This document shows positions 20,522 through 31,215 of a stretch of DNA of 33,428 bases, piece by piece. The stretch comes from Larix sibirica. Its lineage: Eukaryota > Streptophyta > Pinopsida > Pinales > Pinaceae. Location of the stretch: the NCBI GenBank assembly GCA_004151065.3, contig NWUY0300062185.1, forward strand, positions 1 to 33,428. The letters run 5' to 3'. How positions within the stretch are numbered: position 1 is the stretch's first letter; every line of letters starts with the position of its first letter. A program made the position numbers and the translations under genes. Below the pieces are notes generated by a model. It did not search any database. It was not told where the DNA came from and worked only from the letters and a program-made list of their open reading frames with translations.

Positions 20522-21797
20522 ATGGACAGGGAGAAACTCATGAAGATGGCTGGTGCAGTCCGCACTGGCGGAAAGGGTACAATGCGAAGGTGATTGTTTT
20601 GTTCTTAGTCGTGACTTTTACAAGTTTTTCAAATAACACTTATCAGATCCAATCATAAGCTTCTCTCCTTAAGAAGGCAAAACTTACCATAACTGATATG
20701 CAGTTGAATTATTCGAAAAGATCATGTGTTTTACTTTTAAGCTTGAAATATTTTATTTTTAATCTCATATGTTGCAATGTCTTATATTTCTATCTTGTAT
20801 TAAACTGTGAAAGAGCCTTGAATGCTTTCTTGTCTACACAGGAAAAAGAAGACAATTCACAAGACTGCCACGTCAGATGACAAGAGACTCCAAAGTACCT
20901 TGAAAAGGATAGGCGTGAATAACATTCCTGCTATTGAAGAAGTCAATATTTTTAAGGATGACCATGTTATTCATTTTGTTATGCCAAAGGGTAATGCCTT
21001 GATCTGGTTTAAGATGTTTTAGTTAATTCAGACATACTTGTTTATACTGTTTGCAGACTATTCCCTCAATTGTTTTTTCATTTTGCCTATGTCAGCTATT
21101 TGTTGCCGATAGGTGATGTCCCAAATATAAATTTAGCAAAGTGTTTGATGATGAATATTTTGGTTTGTAAACATTCTCTAATTACTAGTCATTCTGTTTA
21201 TATGGTTGTTCACAGTCCAGGCATCTATTGCTGCCAACACATGGGTGGTTAGTGGGTCGTCGCAAATAAAAAGTAAACTCTCAGAATCTAAACTTTAGAC
21301 TTCTTAATCCCCAGTTATTTCTGTGTGATAATAGTAGCTTGAATGTGTGCTGGTCTCTTAACATTCCCCATATTTCTCTACTAGATATTACAAAGGTCCA
21401 AAGCATCCATTCTCTTGATTGATAATGGTCAATTTTTCCTGCCTCATAAACTGATGTTATTGTTTTCATATTGTTGCTTCAGAACTTCAAGATCTTTTCC
21501 CTGGTATCATCAACCAGCTTGGTATGCAAGCGCACATTTCATAATGCTTGAAATTACATTTCTCTATATAAGAAATTACAGTGTCCATTTAACTATTCTT
21601 TTATTTAATCCTACTTAAGGTTAACTGGACTATTGAATGCAGGACCAGAGAGTTTTGCCAATTTGAGGAAGCTTGCGCAGCAGTTTCAAAGGCAGGAAAC
21701 AAATCCTGCACAGGGAGGAGGAGATGATGATGATGATGTACCGGAGCTTGTTGAAGGTGAGACATTTGAGGAAGCAGCTAAGAAAGACTCCTCTTAA
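20522..21797 (+). CDS. BTF3: BTF3-type NAC beta subunit, five coding exons
   Basis: Encodes the beta subunit of the nascent polypeptide-associated complex, a cytosolic heterodimer that binds ribosomes near the exit tunnel and shields emerging chains; in plants it is also called transcription factor BTF3. Coding exons: 20522-20589, 20842-20990, 21216-21272, 21483-21521 and 21643-21797, all with GT-AG borders, giving 155 residues, close to the usual 160-165. The start [17 protein letters not shown] is the family start. RRKKK (residues 22-26) is the ribosome-binding motif. The NAC domain spans about residues 35-98 ([42 protein letters not shown]), followed by [16 protein letters not shown]. The acidic tail has five Asp at 132-136. 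Met70 in FVMPK replaces the usual Asn. The frame is intact, so the gene is probably functional. Confidence 0.95.
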
Positions 21798-22409
21798 TAG
21801 ATGAGGGGGGCAATGGAAGTGAAAAAGCCAGACCGAAGCTTTTTATTAAACTATTAGTTGTCTTTATCATCACATCAATTGTATTCTTAACACTGCATTT
21901 TCTCTTCCAGCCAGAGTAATGAGTTTGTTGTGTGTTTTTAGTAGGAAACAACTGAGCTCACTTATACATGCGCTTGAAAATCTTTTTGGTACCTTGAATG
22001 CAATTGCTTTATCCTCTAATTGTTAATAATTTCAAAATTCACTGTTGTTATCTTAACCCTTCTCAAAAGACTAGAAACCGTTTGGCAATGCAAATCCATG
22101 GAAGACAAGGTTAAGTTCTTGGATTCTGTATATACGATGGATCACTCTTCAATTATAGAAAAGAAACCTGAATTAACATTAAAAAATTATAAATATTTAG
22201 AATTATACTGCTGGTAGTGGAAGCATGGCATAAGGGACTTTATGGTCGGAAGTGCAATTTAAAATCTGTATATGGAATGATAGAATTTGATAAGCAAAGG
22301 GTATCTATTTATGAAATGTAACACTTGAAAATTCAAATCTCTGAAGGTGCACCATTGCAGTTAAGTACAGTTTTTCTTTGGCAACGCAACTCACAATGAG
22401 ACTGTATTG
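21798..22409 (+). other. BTF3 3' untranslated region and downstream flank
   Basis: The sequence after the TAA at 21795-21797 is AT-rich with no obvious single AATAAA signal, so the transcript end cannot be fixed; plant genes often use weak signals. A short frame at 22020-22217 has no motif I recognise. Confidence 0.5.
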
Positions 22410-23790
22410 CATTACATGCCCCACCTTAATATGCTTATAGGATGGAGCTACTGGGTCATGATGCATCCACTTTTTTTCCTTTTCGTTTCTTCACATGAAG
22501 GAGCTCTGTGGCATTTTGGCTAGTTTTAGGTCAATTCTGGCCAGCTCCTGGTGCTTTTAGTTCTGGCTTTCCCTATTTTGTAGATTACTATCTAAGACCA
22601 TTACAGAGCTGTCTTAGACAATTTCAGGCTTCCGGCTAGAGTGACCAGTAATTTATAGGATTGAGCTACTGGGTCATACTGCATCCACTTTTTTCTCTTT
22701 GCTTTACATACCCCACCCTATTATGCTTAATAGGATGGAGATACTGGGTCATACTGCATCCACTTTATTTCTTTTTTGTTTTCTTGCCATGAAAGAGTTC
22801 TTTGGCTTTTGGCTAGTTTCAGTCACAAGTCTTGCCAGTAGCTGGTGGTTTTAGTTCTGGCTTTGCCCATTTTGTAGGTTACTATCTAAGACCATTACAG
22901 ACCTTTCTTAGACAATCGCATGTTCCTGGTCTTGCCTATAGATACGCCCATCGGTCATTTGTTTTTCCATTGCCAGCAGCTTTGAGCGATATATAAGTTA
23001 GAGGTAGTATGGGTTGCTTTCAACTCCAAATGGATCGCTTCTATAATAAAGGATGGTAGATTAAGATGGTTAGCTGGCCCAAGGAAATCTAGGTTTAGCA
23101 GGTCCTTCAGGACCAGTGTTTGTTGGCTTGGGTCTGTTAACAGAGTCGGATGTGCCTGATCAGAAGATCCACTACTTGCTAAGCCACTTGCCATGGAAAG
23201 ACTAAATAGCTTGGAAACAAGATGCCCACTATGCACTAAAAGTGACTAGGAAAACCCCCCCAATTAATTATAATCGTTCAAGACTGCCGAGCAGTAAGTT
23301 CTTATTATGCCTAAAGATGCGATATATAAGTTAAAAAAACCATGTGCTCCTCATCCATTTCCTTCGTTCCAAAGCTACTGCACTATGAAGTGGCGATAAA
23401 CATCATGCTCATAACTCATATCGCTCAAGGCTGCCAGCGGCAGCCCCTATTTTGAATAAAAAAGGATGGGATATATAGCTATAAATCAATGAATAGATAA
23501 AGATGACGACATTCCATCTATCACTTCATTACATCTCACCAAGGTTTCAGCCTTCCAGCTAGAGTTACCAGTAATTTATAGGATGGAGCTACCGGGTCAT
23601 ACTGCATTCACTTTTTTTCCTTTTTGTTTTCTTGCCATGAAGGAGCTCAGTGGTTTTTTGGCTAGTTTTGGGTCAATTCTGGCCAGTTGCTGGTGGTTTT
23701 TCTGGCTTTGCCCATTTTGTATGTATCTAAGACCATTACAGAGCTGTCTTTGACAATTTCAGGCCTCCAGCTAGAGTTAGCGGTAATTAA
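22410..23790. repeat. Family of about 220-bp repeats, MITE-like
   Basis: A unit beginning near GGATGGAGCTACTGGGTCAT, followed by GCATCCACTTTTTT, CATGAAGGAGCTC, TTGGCTAGTTT, TTCTGGCTTT, CATTTTGTAG, CTAAGACCATTACAGA and CTTAGACAAT, occurs at about 22440-22635, 22733-22918 and 23581-23763, with a partial copy at 22659-22732. Linkers between units carry TCCAGCTAGAGTTACCAGTAA or variants, which recur inverted at 23812-23834. No transposase is present. This looks like nested or tandem copies of a short non-autonomous element. Confidence 0.75.
22969..23445. mobile_element. Short element with terminal inverted repeats
   Basis: The left end CAGCTTTGAGCGATATATAA (22976 on) matches the inverted right end ATATCGCTCAAGGCTG (about 23419-23434). 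A second, more diverged right-end copy (ATCGTTCAAGACTGCC) lies near 23272-23287 and a left-end-like GCGATATATAAGTTA near 23319, suggesting two joined units. It interrupts the 220-bp repeat family. There is no coding capacity: the 93-codon minus-strand frame at 22955-23236 shows no known motif. Confidence 0.5.
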
Positions 23791-23834
23791 AGACAATTTG
23801 AAATTGTCTTAAATTGCTGGTAACTCTAGCTGGA
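23766..23834. repeat. Near-perfect 69-bp hairpin
   Basis: Two 34-base arms around a single central G: the left arm begins TCCAGCTAGAGTTA and the right arm ends TAACTCTAGCTGGA. I count four mismatches in 34 pairs. The right arm is repeated, without its left partner, at about 23871-23907. The hairpin lies at the end of the 220-bp repeat family and is probably the joined ends of a foldback or MITE element. Confidence 0.85.
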
Positions 23835-23939
23835 TATCCTAAACCTGATCAAACCAAAATTTGGCTAGAGTTTGAAATTATCTTAAATTCCTGGTAACTC
23901 TAGCTGGACCAAAATTTAGTTAGAGTTTGATTTCTCACT

Positions 23940-25125
23940 GTAGTCACGGCAGAAGTAATTTTTACTGGCACATATACCCTGTATATACAAACACAAAACT
24001 TGAATATATAACTTTTAAGTTTTGCAAAGAACATGGTCTTTGCAAAAGAGAAGTGTCTTTCAAGCATGTGTATGAAAGTGAAAATTTCATTGTTTAGCAA
24101 AAAATAATTTGTCTCACAATGCTTCCAAATATTTTAGTGGCCCACAGACATGATTACTGTTTTAATTACCAAGGTCAGGCCACTGTGCTTTTGTTGACTA
24201 CCATTTTGGTCTTCTTATTGTAAATGAATATTTTGGAATCTTCACTCTCCTTTGTATTGAACTGGAGCATTCTAGTTCCTTAGAAATAGTATATATTGAG
24301 ATAGAAATCCATATAATAAAGAGAGAGCATATGTGAAGGAGATTATGGATATGCTGTGTAAACAAGTCTAGTCTTCTGCTAATGAGAATCCAAACAAAGA
24401 TTTATTGAAGTCTATTTTCACTTGTGATTAGCTTGGCAGTTGGGATTATAAGTTTTGTGTAGATTTTGAAGTAATGCTGCAATTTTCTATTTTATTTTCA
24501 GAATAAGTTATTATGCTAAGACACTGGTTACCCTGTTTTCTAAAATTCAATTCTAGTTGTTGCGATCTCCATTTTTCAGTTAACAATTTGTTCAAATTCA
24601 AAGTTATCAAGATGTTCCAGCTGTTGCTCCAAAGCTCCTTTGTTAAATTTTTATTATGAAAATCTGTGCCTTTTGTAAAGAGTTAGTTAAATTGTTTGGT
24701 ATAATGACTTTGTCTACTTTCCTGTTGCAAATATGAGGTCACTTGTTCAAACTTCAAGCGAGGTCACTTCTTTATTTTTATTACATGATCAGGGGTAAAA
24801 TATGAGTGTGGGTAAACATGACCAGTTCCATGTGAACATTCCAATGTCGAGCTCAATTCAAATTTTATGTGTGCTGTTGTAGTGCATAGGATTTACACAC
24901 TTCAAGTATTGCTTCATAGATCTAATACCTTTAAGTCTTTTTGTTCCATCTATTGGATTACCAAAATGTGGGTCAAATCCCCAAAAACTAGGCAGCCAAG
25001 TGGCAAATTTTCATAAATTGTAGAATGTTTCCACTCTAACCTTGAATGTGACATTATCCATTATTGGTTTCACCACTATTGCGATCAAGTTTGAAACTAT
25101 GGGACATTCAACTTTGCACTTCGTG
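23940..25125. other. Stretch without a recognised gene
   Basis: About 1.2 kb of AT-rich DNA with no long frame, conserved motif or RNA gene that I can identify. The left end of the 3' LTR of the next element may lie within its last 200 bp. Confidence 0.5.
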
Positions 25126-25129
25126 AAAT

Positions 25130-26504
25130 TTTAAATGACAACCTCATGTCAACAATACTCCTAGTTGAGAATCACTCATAATGAAAGTTGGACACTCCAC
25201 CAAAGATCCGTAGCAAGTTAGTATCATCATTGGTAAGTCCTCCTGGGGACCTATACTTGCTTTCCCCAAGTGTACAAGACAACTCCTACTCTTCTCCTCC
25301 ATAGTGACCATAATAATTGCCACAAGGCTTTTCAAATGCCACAAAAGCTTAGTTTTTTCCTCACAAGAGCTAGAAGATAAATATCTTTGCCTCTCTAGGT
25401 TATCTCACAAACCCCAATGTTCTTTGTCTCCTTATGGTGAAACCCAAACAATAGTTTTTTCTTAAAATTCCTCTAAGGTCTTTGGAACATAAGACAAAGA
25501 GCAAATACACATGAAGATTATAGGTAGACTAATTTCACCATACTTTGACATCTCTAACTCAAGCATGTGAGTACAAGAGTGAACAAGTATGATCATATGA
25601 CTTCTATTTCTATTTATATGAGTGGCGAGGGAGGGAAACAATACAATCTGGACCTAGTCCACTATAAGCAACTGAATTCTACATGAGATAGGTCCACACG
25701 TGAAGTATTGCAACTTTAGGTGACACATGTCAAGTGCCAAGGAATGCATATCCAACATTCCTCTAAAGGCCTTCAAGCCTCGTACACACCTTTTAAGCCA
25801 TGTGTACCTTTGGGTCCACGCCACTTACGACTCACTCTACTTTACGAGAGGTGAGGAAGGCCAACAATACAAAGTTTACCCAGTCCACTATAAGCAACCT
25901 AATTCTATACAAGATACGTTCACATGTGGAGGGTTACAACTTTAGGTGACACATTTTAAGAGCCAAGCCATGCACGTCTAACAAGTAAGGCTACAAAGTT
26001 GAATGCTACTCAAGCGAGGTCCAATGCTCCTCCAAAGGTCTTGAAAGCTCCAACACACCTCCTTGACAGGCCTTCAAAGCTCCAACACACTTCCTAAGTC
26101 ATGTGTACCTCTAGGTCCATCCCACCTACATGATCACTAAACCCAAGCATCCTTTTCAAGTACAACCCTCCATGCAAGCAACCAAGTGTTCCAATGCCAT
26201 CTAGGGCTCAACGACCTCCTATAGGACGTCTAATGCTTCTCCAAGGTGAATTTTCTTCCAAGCAAACAACCCACTCTCCATGTGGGCATCACGAAGAATG
26301 GCATCACACTTTCTAGATCTTTGATGCGCATAGTGTGCCACATTTGCATCAATATAAGGTCTATATATTGATGAGCAAGCCAATTCCAATGTTTATGTCC
26401 ATCGTGGAACATCTAAGGGTCATCCATACACCATGCACCCTACATCACATGAATCACCCTCAAGCATGGTGTAAACACTTTCAAAGTAACCTCAAAAGTT
26501 AACA
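25130..26504 (-). mobile_element. 3' LTR (copy A) of a minus-strand copia element
   Basis: On the minus strand it starts TGTTAACTTTTGAGG at 26504, preceded by purine-rich GAAGAGAG (a possible polypurine tract). It matches copy B at 31993 (TGTTAGCTTTCAAGA) and continues colinear with it: TTTACACCATGC, the ATGTGATG...GGTGCATGG block, TTGCTTGCATG, and the GTGTCACC and CACATG(T)GG blocks. Similarity persists at least to about 25130. Its far end is unclear. It contains its own tandem duplication of about 226 bp. Confidence 0.65.
25600..26060. repeat. Tandem duplication inside LTR copy A, period about 226 bp
   Basis: GAGTGGCGAGG at 25620 and GAGAGGTGAGG at about 25846 start parallel stretches sharing ACAATACAA, AGTCCACTATAAGCAAC, AATTCTA and AACTTTAGGTGACACAT. 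The copies differ at many sites. LTR copy B has a single unit here. Confidence 0.75.
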
Positions 26505-26589
26505 CTCTCTTCAGGAAAGTGTTCTCAGAAACACCAATTTGCTCCCTCTGTAACTCAACCAAACATACAATTTGCAAATTTAAATCCAT

Positions 26590-27085
26590 TGCAGTCTCAA
26601 AATTGACCATTAGCTCCTGGTAAATTACCCCCAAGCATCATACTTCTTCAATGCATCACACCTTACCTCCTCGAAACCATTAGAAGGTTCACAAATGGAA
26701 GTAGCCAATGCAATATGGTTAGCATATCTCCTTGGAGGTATACTTACCCCCATTGAAGATCAAGGCCCTCCTACACAGTCCTTTACATCATGCAAATGTT
26801 CGAGTAATCCATCTCAACTTCTTGTGTGTTGAGTAGAAGGTGAGGGCACATCCACCCCGAAGCTTACCACATTCATACTTGGATCTAGTTCTTCTCTAAT
26901 GTCTGAATCAACATCTAGAAACAACGTCATTACTCTCTTTAATATTTGAAGGAGATACTTGTGAACTAGAGGACCACACATCCTCATCAAGCTTTACATC
27001 TAAACTCACACTAGTCTTCTATTGTGTTGGAATGTAGATCTTGTACTTTGTAGAAGTCTCATCATATCCAACAAAACAAGATACT
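26590..27085 (-). pseudogene. Ty1/copia integrase C-terminus to RT linker, remnant
   Basis: Reading leftward from 27085 the minus strand gives LLDMM-like then GYDETSTKYKIYIPTQ (27020-27070), SLDVKLDEDVWSSSSQ (about 26960-27005) and, after frameshifts, HLHDVKDCVGGP (about 26775-26805). These match the order found between the integrase core and the RT start in plant Ty1/copia polyproteins (the x-G-Y-x-x-x-S/T-K-x-Y-R/K motif, the D-V-x-F-D-E block and the linker before RT). RT and RNase H are missing between here and the LTR at 26504, so a deletion has removed them. Dead element. Confidence 0.7.
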
Positions 27086-27089
27086 ATGA

Positions 27090-28970
27090 GGGCTTCTGGG
27101 GTGATCCACTGGGGCACATGCCCATCCTAGTTATTGACTTGTAGAGGTGTTTGCGCTTTGTAAAGGATTGTTGTCTCCTCCTAGCACACCTTTTGGCACC
27201 CACTTTGACCTTTTCCAACTTCCAGAGACCCCTCCTCTAATGCCTCCAGCCCAGAGTGCCATTCATGCAGCTAAAGCACACCAGTGAGCATACAGTGCCT
27301 TGGAGGGGGGGCGTTGAGGGACTTTTAGCACTTTGGGGTTAGTGGGGCATGAAGTCCCCCCCCTGGCTCACTCCTTTGTCAAGTGAAGCCATTTCTCTGA
27401 TTATATTACCTATCTCATTCATTGTAAATCACAAGACATGGGTTCAAATCATTAATATTACTCTCTTTCTCTCAATTGTTGGGCTCTCTATGTGATGCAC
27501 ACCTCTTGGAATGTTGTTTTTTGGTTTGATGGTGAAATGAAAGATAAATTTTAGGGTTTTTTACACATGCAAGGTTGATGCTAGCATTGTTGGACTAACA
27601 CAAGCACATGGAGGATCTAGGGCTTCTTCTTGATCATTCATTTGTTAAAAGTTGGTGAGTTCATGCTTCTTTATGGATTAAATGGTGGTGTTAATGCTGC
27701 ATTTTTTCTGAATTAGGGCTTCTTACCAACGTTTTGTCAACTTTGTATGGTGGAAAACCTCCTCTTGAAGGAGTTTTCTCTTGTTTGGGCCTTGGATCTC
27801 TGTCTTTTGCCTTAATTAGGCTCCCTCAACGAACCCAAGAGGTTGTTGGTGGATGTCCTAGTTTGCAAAGCCTAGAGAGTCATTTTAGGAGGGACGTTGA
27901 TCATAGATCCCTCATGCCCTAGGGATTGAGGGGATACCTTAAAACCCTATCTTGTCAATTCTTCTACTCAAAATCTCAAGCAATTCATATGTCTAATATG
28001 TAATTGCATTGTATATTAGCTTAGGATAGATTAGGCTGCATTTTTAAAACCCTAAAACCTTAAAAACAAACTCAGAAGTTCATAAAGCCCTAAAACCCCC
28101 AAAATTCCAAACTCTATAAGTATTCAAAATTTGTCAAACTTAAACCCACTAGGGTTGTGCCCTAGTGTTTTCTCCACAAATTATTGAAGGCGTCTCAGTT
28201 GGCCTGTTGAGAAGCATGAAAAACCTAGGCCAAACCCTGCTACAGTTGTTAGGGTTTAGGCTTTGTCAAATCTAAGTGGTCAAACAAGTTCGGCCTCCTT
28301 GAGGGGTTGTCTTTTGCACCTAAACAAGCTGTTCTGAGCACTTAAAAGACATCTTGAGGGTTGATTTAGACCATACACATGCTGTTGTTACTGTTGACTG
28401 TTAGGGCAGCGAAGGTTTGAAATGACTGGTGCAAGTGTACCTCAGCCTGTTTCTGAGGTTGTCATTCCTCCTTGAGCGAGGTTTCCTGAACCTTTGGGAC
28501 TCCCTTTAGGATTGTATACACTGTGTAATGTTTCAGGCTGTCTAACTGGTTCAATATTGCAGATTTTGCACAACAGAACTATCATTTTTTGAATTAGTAA
28601 GTACTCATGATGACTATTATACTTATTGTTGCTGCAAATGGTGAAAAAATGCACTAAGAACAACCCCATTTCAGACCTTATATCATAGCTTAAACTTGAT
28701 ATTGCTGACTGCAGAGAAATAATGTTGACTTATGCTAATTACAGTGACACATAAATGATTAATATTGGACACTAACTGATCAAGTAGTCATTATGGAGTG
28801 TTGAGTTTTTTTAATATACACACTTATTGTATTGGCTTAATCTTGAACTAGCACTGTACCATTTGATCTGACATATATATCATACTTGGTTACCTTCACA
28901 ATGAATTCCATTGCGATAGAATGTTTGCAAATTGTTCACTAAATTAACCTCCTCTCATATCTGTTATGTT
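27090..28970. other. Region of unknown origin inside the copia element
   Basis: About 1.9 kb with no motif I can assign. A 62-codon plus-strand frame at 27734-27922 and short frames near 28440-28600 have no recognised domain. A B-box-like GGGTTCAAATC near 27442 lacks a convincing A-box. Many CCCTAAA-like words occur at 28020-28260. It may be a separate insertion or decayed gag/pol sequence. Confidence 0.4.
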
Positions 28971-29152
28971 TTCTTCATTCTCTATTAAACTCCATTAAAG
29001 GCACTGATCTGGCTACTAAGGTTGTGGGAGGTATTTGTACAATTGTGTTGGCAGGCGTATTAAAAGGGCTCTCCCCTTGGGATAACATTAATTCCCGCAG
29101 AAGTTGAGAGAGTGGGATAGGGTGACAGTGGTTCAAGTCTCTCCAATGATTG

Positions 29153-29476
29153 CTATTCACTAGCATGATCTATAGTTGAGGCTGCAATGTAGCCTGCCAG
29201 TTTGAATGGTAACACCTTGGACACATTCTTAACATGAATGACTAATAGTATAGGATCAATCGGTGCAACTATCTCTTTCTCAACATCTTTCCAAATCTTA
29301 GCTTCCTCCAAAAGCATTTGTGACTTAAAACTTACAAGGTATGAAATTGGAAGCACCATGCAACCTATCACACTGTCAAAGGCACACATGTCATGCACCT
29401 CTGAAGCACACCTCAAACCAAAATCAACAACAAACAAAGTGGAACAATCTCTCAAGGGTTTAAGCGCTTCTCCCAA
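29153..29476 (-). CDS. Unrecognised 107-codon frame near the 5' LTR
   Basis: An open frame that starts 128 bp downstream (on the minus strand) of the primer-binding site at 29597-29604, where the gag gene of a copia element would begin. The product would have a hydrophobic centre (VIGCMVLPISYLV) and the segments KIWKDVEKEIVAPID and FKLAGYIAAST. I see no gag zinc knuckle and no known motif. It may be a decayed gag fragment, an unrelated insertion or chance. Function unknown. Confidence 0.2.
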   Translation of the reverse strand: MGEALKPLRDCSTLFVVDFGLRCASEVHDMCAFDSVIGCMVLPISYLVSFKSQMLLEEAKIWKDVEKEIVAPIDPILLVIHVKNVSKVLPFKLAGYIAASTIDHASE

Positions 29477-29591
29477 GCGTCCTAAGGTATCACACCCAAT
29501 TAACTTGTACTAGCTCAAACACCACTCCTAGGTACAAAACAATTGAAATATCCAACTCCCTCTTCACCAAGAGAGCAATCTCGGTCTAATC

Positions 29592-29604
29592 ATCTTTGAT
29601 ACCA
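29592..29604 (-). other. Primer-binding site of the minus-strand copia element
   Basis: On the minus strand TGGTATCAAAGAT directly follows the LTR end ATTCCACA. The first 11 bases fit the initiator tRNA-Met site with one change. This fixes the 5' LTR end at 29605. Confidence 0.65.
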
Positions 29605-30042
29605 TGTGGAATTTTTCGAAAAACATCAATTTCAAAATCTCACCTCAATCTTGAGGTTTCCTAGATTTATTCCTTGTGAACTTTTAGCATTAGGGCTAAT
29701 TTGAAATATTAAATCACAACATAAATATTTCACTTCTCTTCAACCTAATTTTGCCTGGCAACCCAAGATAATAAATACTATACAAGAATACCACAATGTT
29801 ACAACACCCAGGGCACACTTTTATAGTCATATAATAAATTTGAATTATCTTATTACATCAAATTATAACAATTTTTTATTTTTATTTTTATTTTCAAGAT
29901 ATATGTTAAATCACTTAACCACTTAACCAATTTAGTGGCATGTTATGTCAAATTAACTTAACAATAGGTGCTAGTGTCTATACAATCAAGAAGATAACAT
30001 ACATAGAAAATCAAATTTGTAAATATACAATATTTGTATTGC

Positions 30043-30757
30043 TAAAAACTTTATATATACAAGAGATAAAGTACAAGTACATAACACAACTTTATCACAA
30101 ATTCGGGACAGGTCAAGTTCTCCAAACCTTGGCTAAGGAAAACATAAGAAAACCCTAGCCACCAACTCCTTTTAGTTAGGAATTGCTCCTAAATAGATTC
30201 GGACACTACACCAAAGATCCTCACCATGCTAGCATTGTTACCTGCAACTTCTCCTTGGAATCTACATTTGCATCCCATAAGAGTACAAGATGTATACAAG
30301 AGATGAAGTACAAGTACATAACACAACTTTATCACAAAGCTAGGACAAGTCAAGCTCTCCAAACCTTGGCTAAGAAAACCATAGCTACCAACTCCTCTTA
30401 GCTAGGAATTGCTCCTAACCAAATTTGGACACTACACTAGAGATCCTCACCAAGCTAGCATCGTCCTCGACAACTCTTCCTTGACACCTAAACTTGCATC
30501 CCACAAGAGTACAAGATGTATACAAGAGATGAAGTACAAGTACATAACACAACTTTATTAGAAAGCTAGGACAAGTCAAGCTCTCGAAACCTTGGCTAAG
30601 GAAACCATAAGAAAACCCTAGCCACCAACTCCTATTAACTAGGAATTGCTCCTAACCAAATTTGGACACTTCACCAAAGATCCTCACTAAGCTAGCATCA
30701 TCATCGACAACCCCTCCTTGGCACCTACAATTGCATCCCACAAGAGTACAAGATGTC
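30043..30757. repeat. Three tandem copies of a 226-237 bp unit
   Basis: The anchor AAGAGAT occurs at 30061, 30298 and 30524, each followed by GAAGTACAAGTACATAACAC or a one-base variant, ACTTTAT, GACAAGTCAAG, CCAAACCTTGG, AGGAATTGCTCCTAA, GATCCTCAC and CATCCCA(C/T)AAGAGTACAAG. The copies are very similar. LTR copy A carries only one diverged unit near 25130-25280. Confidence 0.92.
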
Positions 30758-30789
30758 TCTTTCTCTTCTCTTCCACAAAAAAAACATAA

Positions 30790-31215
30790 CAAGTAGTGCT
30801 AGGGTCTCGAAATGCTACAAAACCCTAGTCTTCTTCTCTCACAACAACTCCAATATAAAATGTCATCTTTGCCTCTCTAGGGTTTATCACATTTCGTAGT
30901 GTTATGTCTCCTTAGAGTGAAACCCTAACCCTCTCCTTAGAGTGAAACCCTAACCCTAGTCTTCCCTTGAAATTCCTCCAAAATCCCTAACAAATACAAT
31001 GAAGATTATAAGAAGACAAGTTTACCCCAATCTCACATCTTTAACATGTAGAGCTTGGGTTTCCAAATGCTACAAAACCCTAGTCTTCTTCTCTCACAAT
31101 AGGACCAACATAAAATGCCATCTTTGCCTCTTCTGGGTTTATGGCAAACCCTAGTATTATCTATCTCCTCAGGGTGAAACCCTAACCCTAGTCTTCCCTT
31201 GAAATTCCTCCAAGA
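30790..31215. repeat. Tandem duplication, period about 255 bp, with telomere-like words
   Basis: AAATGCTACAAAACCCTAG occurs at 30810 and 31065, each followed by TCTTCTTCTCTCACAA and later AAACCCTAACCCTAG then TCTTCCCTTGAAATTCCTCC. Inside the first copy a 25-bp unit CTCCTTAGAGTGAAACCCTA is repeated (30908 and 30933). CCCTAA words at 30920-30958 and 31177-31191 resemble plant telomere repeats but are only two units long. Confidence 0.85.

Noticed and set aside
24952-24972. Left end of LTR copy A at TGTGGG, with ATTGG as target duplication
   Set aside because: ATTGG is separated from TGTGG by ten bases and the following sequence does not align convincingly with the start of copy B at 29605.
29100-29160. 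Possible tRNA or SINE from GGTTCAAGTCTCTCC near 29130
   Set aside because: A B-box-like word without a matching A-box or cloverleaf.
30920-31191. Interstitial telomere array
   Set aside because: Only two CCCTAA-like units occur at each place, which is too short for a telomeric tract.
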